Positions 6,741 to 10,514 of a stretch of 10,514 nt of DNA are shown here, piece by piece. The position numbers and the translations under genes are program-made. Source of the DNA: an uncultured Bacteroidales bacterium (GTDB taxonomy: Bacteria; Bacteroidota; Bacteroidia; Bacteroidales; UBA932). The notes beneath the pieces were generated by a model. The model ran no database searches, was not told the DNA's origin, and worked only from the letters and a program-made list of their open reading frames with translations. Within the stretch, counting starts at the first letter, position 1. Every line of letters starts with the position of its first letter. The stretch spans positions 1 through 10,514 of the forward strand of contig UQWT01000064.1 in assembly GCA_900544815.1 (NCBI GenBank), written 5' to 3'.

Positions 6741-7526
6741 ATGACAGACAATCCATATTTCATTCTTTTGGAGACAGCTACCGATTCATGTTCGGCAGCA
6801 CTCTCGTGTGGTGACAAAATTATTTTTCAAAAATATATCTGCACACCAAAGGCGCATGCGGTAAAATTGGCCCCATTCGTTGAGGAGTTGTTGCAAGAGA
6901 ACGGATTGACAATAAAGGATATAGCCGCAGTTGGCGTCTCGGAAGGCCCCGGCTCATACACAGGTCTCCGTGTTGGAACCTCGCTTGCCAAAGGAATCTG
7001 CTTTGGTGCAGACATTCCGCTTATTGCCGTTGGCACCTTGGATGTTATAGCTCAGGTTGCCATTGACAACAACCAATATGGCCTGTTTTCCGCTTCCCGA
7101 CAAAGAATCTGCAATGGTTCCACCTGTGAACCTGTTGCCGACTGCTTGAACGTTACATCAAATGACAATTGCTATATTGTGCCAATGATAGATGCCGGAC
7201 GAATGGAGGTGTACACGGCAGTGTTCAATTCGCGCGGAGAGAGGCTCACTGATGTGGAGGCAAAAATATTGGATGAGAACAGTTTTGTAAAGGAGCTTGC
7301 AGAGAAGCCTGTTCTTTTTACAGGAAACGGTGCTGCCAAATTCCGCCCATTAGCAGAGGGCAACAAGAACGCCCTGTTTGCAGAGGATCTGCCCCATGCA
7401 AGCGGACTGAGGGTTGCCGTTTACAACAAATTCTTTGCCGGCAAAAGGGAGAATACCGCCTATTTCCAGCCGTTTTATCTAAAGGAGTTTGTTGCAGGAA
7501 AGCCCAAGAAACTACTTCTATACTGA
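6741..7526 (+). CDS. tsaB: tRNA t6A37 threonylcarbamoyltransferase complex subunit TsaB
   Basis: TsaB (YeaZ) is the non-catalytic partner of TsaD. With TsaE and threonylcarbamoyl-AMP from TsaC, the complex makes t6A at position 37 of ANN-decoding tRNAs, including tRNA(Ile). The 261-residue ASKHA-fold protein shows ILLETATDSCSAAL (8-21), the diagnostic GPGSYTGLRVG (69-79) and MIDAGRMEVYTAVF (149-162). It is about 30 residues longer than usual, the excess lying at about 108-145, between the AVGTLDVIAQVA helix and the IVPMIDAGRMEVY strand. That insert holds four cysteines (C124, C129, C135, C144), giving an unusual cysteine cluster for a cytoplasmic protein. It lies 22 bases after cvpA and should be co-transcribed. 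Its TGA is followed at once by hexamer array B. Identity is secure; the insert's role is unknown. Confidence 0.94.
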   Translation: MTDNPYFILLETATDSCSAALSCGDKIIFQKYICTPKAHAVKLAPFVEELLQENGLTIKDIAAVGVSEGPGSYTGLRVGTSLAKGICFGADIPLIAVGTLDVIAQVAIDNNQYGLFSASRQRICNGSTCEPVADCLNVTSNDNCYIVPMIDAGRMEVYTAVFNSRGERLTDVEAKILDENSFVKELAEKPVLFTGNGAAKFRPLAEGNKNALFAEDLPHASGLRVAVYNKFFAGKRENTAYFQPFYLKEFVAGKPKKLLLY

Positions 7527-7528
7527 GC

Positions 7529-7552
7529 CTTAGCTTTAGCGTTGGCGTTGGC
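7529..7552 (+). repeat. hexamer array B (four NTTRGC units), directly after tsaB
   Basis: The units are CTTAGC, TTTAGC, GTTGGC and GTTGGC, followed by TATACTTTAATATTG. It begins 3 bases after the tsaB TGA and is in frame with it: read-through would add Ala-Leu repeats, ALALALALAIL, then TAA. Its downstream tail matches that of array D. Confidence 0.8.
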
Positions 7553-7596
7553 TATACTTTAATATTGTTATTTTTTATACTTGATGTAAAACATCA
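7553..7596 (+). repeat. tail shared with array D, with TGATGT/ACATCA dyad
   Basis: After the array come TATA, CTTTA, ATATTGTTAT, a T-rich tract and TTGATGTAAAACATCA. The same blocks, in the same order and orientation relative to the array, occur downstream of array D (9462 down to 9405), with a longer spacer there. The dyad is a 6-bp stem with a 3-base loop, too weak alone to call a terminator. I infer a common origin of the two copies. Confidence 0.6.
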
Positions 7597-7733
7597 TTTG
7601 GTACTATAAAATGATTAAAGGGCAACTACTGCGTTAAGCTCAATTTTCAAATCCATTTCATTTTTAATTATCTCGAATACCTCATTCTCTTTCAATGGTA
7701 TCATTTAAAAAGAAAAAGATACTACAAACTTAT

Positions 7734-7763
7734 GCCAAAGCCAAAGCCAAAGCATAAGCATAA
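7734..7763 (-). repeat. hexamer array C (five units), directly after the TlpA-like gene
   Basis: On the gene's sense strand the units are TTATGC, TTATGC, TTTGGC, TTTGGC and TTTGGC. It begins 5 bases after the TAG and is in frame with it: read-through would add SSYAYALALALA, then TAA. This is the most regular array (identical units side by side), and the only one with TAT in place of TTR codons. No clear copy of the B/D tail follows it. Confidence 0.78.
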
Positions 7764-7768
7764 GAACT

Positions 7769-8914
7769 CTATTTACAAATGCCGTTGAGGATATTCTTTA
7801 GTTTGGCATCATTGAATATATCTCTTGCCACAATATTTCCCTCTTTGTCAAAGATGAACAGAGACGGAACAGCCGTTATGTTATAGGCTATTACGGCCTG
7901 AGATGAACCACTTGCACCATCGCATACATTAATCCATGGAAGCTGTTGCTCCTTAACAGCTGTTGCCCACATTGCCTTGTCTGTATCTACACTCACCTGA
8001 TAAATTTCAAGCCCTTTGGGATTATATGCCGCATAAATATCTTTCAGCTGATTGTTGAACAGTTTCTGGTTCACATCTGCCGCACCCCAGAAATAGAGGA
8101 TAAATGGTCTCCCCTCCAACTCTCTAAGCTCGCGAGGTTTGGAGTTTATGTCGGGAAGCGAAACATTAGGGAAAGAGGATACACCTGCCTGCAGGAGCTT
8201 CTGCTCAAGTTCAACACTCTTATCAAAGGCATCGGCCTCCTTTTTAAGATGCATTACGTATGCAGAGTGCGGATATCTTGTAACAAGTGAGTCGTAGACT
8301 CTTTTAAAGATAAGGCCGTCTGTAAACTCTGCAAAGAGTGGCAGATTGGCACTAAAGTTCTGATACAAAGCAGGAATATTACTAAACGAGTATGGGTTGC
8401 CAAGTATCTGCTTCATCACCCCCTGTTTATATTTTACATACAGTCTTCCCATATCCTGTCTTAGAGTCTTTACTGCCTCCTCATCTTTTGCCGCAACCGC
8501 ATCGCCTACCTTAGCCGCCAATTCGCTGTATTTTGCCTGCACGGCAACAAGAGATGAATCTAATCTCTTTAGCAATGCAGACTCTTTTGAACCGTTAACA
8601 TTATAGTTTCCAAGAGTATCTGCTGTTATTGTAATATTATCTTTTGGCATAACAATCATTGAGGCAATCCTTCTGTTGTTATATGAGAGATAATAGAACT
8701 GCGGAGCGTTGTCTGCAAATTTAATTTTACAAGATAAGTTTCCGTTTTTATTGGTTTTTACGGTGTCGACAGGAACAACATTGTTAATATCCAATCGCTG
8801 CAGAACAACCTCTTTGTCGCCCGCGCCACTGATTGTTGCCGATATGTTTGCACTGTTTTTTCCGCAAGAGACTGCCAAAAACGAAACTGCAAGGTAAAAT
8901 AAAACTTTTTTCAT
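7769..8914 (-). CDS. TlpA-like lipoprotein, DUF4369 plus thioredoxin fold lacking CxxC
   Basis: This 381-residue protein starts with a lipoprotein signal (MKKVLFYLAVSFLAVSC, lipidated Cys17). A DUF4369-type beta domain follows (about 22-110), then a helical middle (about 111-245) and a C-terminal thioredoxin-like domain (about 250-381). Such proteins are abundant in Bacteroidetes and usually act as periplasmic or membrane-anchored disulfide oxidoreductases. Here the strand FILYFWGAADVNQ (271-283) carries Asp280 and Gln283 where the two catalytic cysteines should be. The cis-proline loop TAVPSLF (347-353, Pro350) and the DKEGNIV hairpin are kept. It is therefore unlikely to be a redox enzyme and may bind protein or a ligand. 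No LES-type acidic run follows Cys17, so surface export is not indicated. It lies 52 bases after the HIT gene with no obvious promoter, so co-transcription is likely. The family is firm; the function is not. Confidence 0.88.
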   Translation of the reverse strand: MKKVLFYLAVSFLAVSCGKNSANISATISGAGDKEVVLQRLDINNVVPVDTVKTNKNGNLSCKIKFADNAPQFYYLSYNNRRIASMIVMPKDNITITADTLGNYNVNGSKESALLKRLDSSLVAVQAKYSELAAKVGDAVAAKDEEAVKTLRQDMGRLYVKYKQGVMKQILGNPYSFSNIPALYQNFSANLPLFAEFTDGLIFKRVYDSLVTRYPHSAYVMHLKKEADAFDKSVELEQKLLQAGVSSFPNVSLPDINSKPRELRELEGRPFILYFWGAADVNQKLFNNQLKDIYAAYNPKGLEIYQVSVDTDKAMWATAVKEQQLPWINVCDGASGSSQAVIAYNITAVPSLFIFDKEGNIVARDIFNDAKLKNILNGICK

Positions 8915-8966
8915 CTGCTGTTTTTGATAAATTTATAATCTGCTTTGTAATCTGTTCTGTTATGGT

Positions 8967-9371
8967 CTACAGTTTTTTAAACTCCTCTGCTATGGAGTTT
9001 GCTATCTGCACAAACTCATCCTCCGAAAGGTGTAGCTTCTCCTTTCTGAAATCCATGTCTGATTCTGCATTCAGCGGAACTAGGTGAATATGTGTATGCG
9101 GAACCTCCATGCCAAGAACGGCAACTCCTACCCTTTTGCACGGAATTGCAGTCTTAACGGCAATTGCTACCTTACGGGCAAAATCCCAAAGGCCGTCATA
9201 AACATCAACGGGAAGATTAAAGATATAATCATCTTCAATCTTCTTTGGTATTACAAGAACATGCCCTTTCGCTAAAGGGTTAATATCCAAAAAAGCGTAA
9301 TAATCATTTGACTCAGCCACCTTGTAAGATGGAATTTCGCCATTTGCTATTTTTGTAAAAATTGTTGCCAT
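8967..9371 (-). CDS. HIT family nucleotide-binding hydrolase (HINT-like)
   Basis: This 134-residue histidine-triad protein binds purine nucleotides and hydrolyses phosphoramidate or phosphoanhydride bonds of nucleoside monophosphates. The triad is HTHIHLVP: His92, His94 (the nucleophile by family analogy) and His96. It is preceded by GHVLVIPKK (36-44), containing the fourth conserved histidine (His37). IFTKIANGEIPSYKV at the N-terminus is typical of PKCI/HINT members. It lies between greA (129 bases upstream) and the TlpA-like gene (52 bases downstream), all on the minus strand. The ATG at 9371 is directly preceded by AAGGAG with no spacing, so this is not a functional Shine-Dalgarno. The start is supported instead by the family's N-terminus. 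The physiological substrate cannot be read from the sequence. Confidence 0.93.
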   Translation of the reverse strand: MATIFTKIANGEIPSYKVAESNDYYAFLDINPLAKGHVLVIPKKIEDDYIFNLPVDVYDGLWDFARKVAIAVKTAIPCKRVGVAVLGMEVPHTHIHLVPLNAESDMDFRKEKLHLSEDEFVQIANSIAEEFKKL

Positions 9372-9404
9372 CTCCTTAATTAGTATATAGTTTATATTCC
9401 CTAA

Positions 9405-9462
9405 TAATGTTTTACATCAAATGATTAAAATATAACAATATAAAGGTTTATAATAAAATATA
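9405..9462 (-). repeat. tail shared with array B, upstream of the HIT gene
   Basis: On the minus strand, after array D, come TATATTTTATTATAAAC, CTTTA, TATTGTTAT, an AT-rich spacer and TTGATGTAAAACATTA. These match the tail after array B, with an extra stretch near the start. The dyad TGATGT/ACATTA (9419-9405) keeps pairing through a G-U wobble, which hints at RNA-level conservation. It ends about 34 bases before the HIT start codon. Confidence 0.6.
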
Positions 9463-9492
9463 GCCAAAGCTAACGCTAAAGCTAAAGCCAAC
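9463..9492 (-). repeat. hexamer array D (five NTTRGC units), directly after greA
   Basis: On the greA sense strand the units are GTTGGC, TTTAGC, TTTAGC, GTTAGC and TTTGGC. It begins 8 bases after the greA TAA and is in frame with it. Read-through would add Pro-Ala-Leu and then five Leu-Ala pairs, continuing for 27 residues in total to a TGA. It is closest to array A in unit order. Confidence 0.8.
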
Positions 9493-9500
9493 AACGCCGG

Positions 9501-9980
9501 TTACAAAGTTATATCTAAAATCTCAAACTTAACTGTACCGCCAGGTGTAACCACATCTACAACATCTCCCTTCTGTTTTCCCATAAGGGCTTTCCCTATA
9601 GGTGTTGTTGATGCAAGTTTTCCCTCTCTTAGGTTGGCCTCAGATTCTCCTACAATGGTAAACTCCATAACGGCTTTTGTTGCAAGATTCTTTATCTTTA
9701 CCTTGTTAAGCATCTGTACATGCGATGTTCCAAGACGACTCTCATCTATTACGCGTGCATTTGCAACCAATTCCTGCAACTGTGCAATCTTCATTTCCAA
9801 CATACCCTGAGCCTCTCGAGCAGCATCATACTCTGCATTCTCAGATAAATCTCCCTTGTCACGCGCTTCTGCAATGGCCTTGGAAATAGCAGGTCTCTCC
9901 ACAGAAATCATGTGAGCAAGCTCAGCCTTCATTTTTTCTAATCCTTCGGCTGTTACATAGTGAATATTGTTATTAGCCAT
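9501..9980 (-). CDS. greA: transcription elongation factor GreA
   Basis: GreA enters the RNA polymerase secondary channel and stimulates cleavage of backtracked RNA. The 159 residues comprise an N-terminal coiled coil (about 8-78) with the tip motif GDLSENAEYDAAREAQ (43-58), including Asp44 and Glu47, which help coordinate the catalytic magnesium. A C-terminal FKBP-like domain follows (about 84-159), with TPIGKALMGKQKGDVV and TPGGTVKFEIL. Length and motifs are normal. The start is set by MANNNIHYVTAEGL, typical for the family, with AATATT before the ATG and no Shine-Dalgarno. It has its own promoter (-7 box at 10042-10035), overlapping the end of ribF, and its leader begins with a strong hairpin. 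Hexamer array D follows the stop. GreA and the DksA-like protein at 2234-2623 would compete for the same channel. Confidence 0.96.
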   Translation of the reverse strand: MANNNIHYVTAEGLEKMKAELAHMISVERPAISKAIAEARDKGDLSENAEYDAAREAQGMLEMKIAQLQELVANARVIDESRLGTSHVQMLNKVKIKNLATKAVMEFTIVGESEANLREGKLASTTPIGKALMGKQKGDVVDVVTPGGTVKFEILDITL

Positions 9981-9990
9981 AATATTGTTA

Positions 9991-10028
9991 AATTAAAAAA
10001 GAAAGAATCCCGTACTCCGCCGGGACTC
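9991..10028 (-). terminator. hairpin with U tract between ribF and greA (terminator or greA leader attenuator)
   Basis: The minus-strand RNA reads GAGUCCCG, loop GCGGAGUA, CGGGAUUC, then UUUCUUUUUUAAUU. The stem is 8 bp with one G-U pair, the only GC-rich sequence in the gap. It is well formed as the ribF terminator. However, it begins about 7 bases after the greA -7 box, so it also forms the very 5' end of the greA transcript. Confidence 0.78.
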
Positions 10029-10034
10029 TTGGTA

Positions 10035-10066
10035 CAAAGGTAGTAAATTCTATTTAATTTTAAAAA
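10035..10066 (-). promoter_or_regulatory. greA promoter
   Basis: The minus strand shows TACCTTTG (10042-10035), identical to the -7 boxes of the two rRNA promoters. The -33 position (10066-10063) reads TTTT rather than TTTG, with a 20-base spacer, and overlaps the ribF stop codon. The start is expected near 10028, at the foot of the hairpin. Confidence 0.65.
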
Positions 10067-10514
10067 TCTGTCTCCTTAACCCGTCTTTTGTCATTTTTTA
10101 TCTGAGAGGCAAGTTCTTCCAAAGAGGCGAACTTAACCTCATCCCGTATCTTAAAGAAAAATTCAACTCTCATGTCCAACCCATATATATCTTCATTAAA
10201 ATCCAATATATGCGTCTCTATCGTCCTCTCCTCGGTTGCGTTTACCGTGGGTCTGGTGCCAATGTTGCAAACCCCCTTGTACACCTTACCTAACAATTCT
10301 ACCTTAACACCGTAAACTCCCCCTCCAGGTATAACCTTTAAAGGTTCGTAAAGAGCTAAATTAGCTGTTGGGAAGCCTATTTTTCTTCCTAATTTTTTTC
10401 CCGACACAACAACCCCTTTAAGTGAGTAGTTATATCCCAAAAAATCATTGGCTTTGGCCAATTCTCCAGACACCAAATAATTTCTTATCTTGGTAGAACT
10501 AACCGTTAGATCAC
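10060..10514 (-). CDS. ribF: bifunctional riboflavin kinase/FAD synthetase, C-terminal half (partial)
   Basis: The enzyme phosphorylates riboflavin to FMN and adenylylates FMN to FAD in the cytoplasm. The visible 150 residues start near the end of the FAD-synthetase domain, with the conserved VSSTKIRNYL (the SSTxIR motif) and GELAKANDFLGYNYSLKG. The riboflavin kinase domain then follows, with GRKIGFPTANL (the PTAN motif that binds ATP and magnesium), GGGVYGVKV, NIGTRPTVN and ETHILDF; the Glu of ETHIL is the predicted catalytic base. The frame is open to the right edge, so the true start lies outside the window. A TTG at 10476 lies in the middle of the conserved region and is not the start. 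The gene ends in an intrinsic hairpin that is shared with the greA leader. Confidence 0.95.
   Translation of the reverse strand, partial: DLTVSSTKIRNYLVSGELAKANDFLGYNYSLKGVVVSGKKLGRKIGFPTANLALYEPLKVIPGGGVYGVKVELLGKVYKGVCNIGTRPTVNATEERTIETHILDFNEDIYGLDMRVEFFFKIRDEVKFASLEELASQIKNDKRRVKETDF

Larger units (their letters stand above)
7527..7768. other. convergent intergenic region between tsaB and the TlpA-like gene
   Basis: This region receives transcripts from both sides. It starts with hexamer array B and ends with array C, in opposite orientation, so each reads the same way after its own gene. Between them are two overlapping, mutually exclusive dyads (TGATGT/ACATCA at 7582-7596 and ATCATTT/AAATGAT at 7593-7615), the second with an AT-rich surround. 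There is also a 29-codon minus-strand ORF (7704-7615) with no recognised domain. No GC-rich terminator with a U tract was found for either gene. Confidence 0.6.

Noticed and set aside
6142..6817. Two minus-strand ORFs opposite cvpA and the start of tsaB
   Set aside because: Both are antisense to recognisable genes and have low-complexity Ser/Ile/Thr composition without domain motifs.
7581..7597. FNR/CRP-like site TTGATGTAAAACATCA
   Set aside because: The half-sites are spaced differently from TTGAT-N4-ATCAA, and the site is downstream of converging genes rather than at a promoter.
9372..9377. AAGGAG as the Shine-Dalgarno for the HIT gene
   Set aside because: It touches the ATG with no spacer, which does not allow normal pairing; genes in this window generally lack such sites.
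10060..10476. A complete short ribF-like gene starting at TTG 10476
   Set aside because: The frame stays open to the window edge and encodes the conserved SSTKIRNYL motif upstream, so this is the 3' part of full-length ribF.

Overview
The window comes from a member of Bacteroidota, most likely order Bacteroidales. The 16S rRNA 5' end carries the phylum-typical start of the gene (GATGAACGCTAGCGGCAGGC), and the promoters follow the Bacteroidota pattern (TTTG near -33, TAnnTTTG near -7) rather than the E. coli one. Shine-Dalgarno sequences are mostly absent, and the proteins are Bacteroidota types: a DUF4369/TlpA-like lipoprotein, an eukaryote-like IleRS and a long LspA. The 16S fragment would also fit Rikenellaceae or Porphyromonadaceae relatives; family level is not secure from 66 bases.

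Layout. Positions 1-66 are the first bases of a 16S gene read leftwards, followed upstream by a leader of about 250 bp and two tandem rRNA promoters (328-358 and 442-473). A 59-residue BFD-like [2Fe-2S] protein gene (530-709, minus) lies just upstream. A 310-bp gap with a hexamer repeat array follows, then ybaK and lspA as a tight minus-strand pair (1020-2180). A strong intrinsic terminator separates them from a TraR/DksA-type regulator and the large ileS gene (2234-6111, minus). At 6112-6220 ileS diverges from a plus-strand pair, cvpA and tsaB (6221-7526). A 242-bp convergent gap with two repeat arrays follows, then a minus-strand group: a TlpA-like lipoprotein, a HIT hydrolase, greA and the 3' half of ribF (7769-10514).

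Functionally this is mostly core housekeeping around translation and transcription: rRNA, IleRS, Cys-tRNA(Pro) deacylation, t6A tRNA modification (TsaB), RNA polymerase secondary-channel factors (GreA and a DksA-like protein), FMN/FAD synthesis (RibF) and lipoprotein maturation (LspA). There is no sign of phage, transposase, CRISPR or a defence island.

The unusual signal lies in the spaces between genes. Four short arrays of a degenerate hexamer (sense NTTRGC) sit downstream of ybaK, tsaB, the TlpA-like gene and greA, always in the same orientation relative to the preceding gene. The three that directly follow a stop codon are all in frame with it and would encode alternating Leu-Ala tails on read-through. 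Two of the arrays share a further AT-rich tail with a small dyad. I do not recognise this family of elements; it is the best candidate here for something undescribed.
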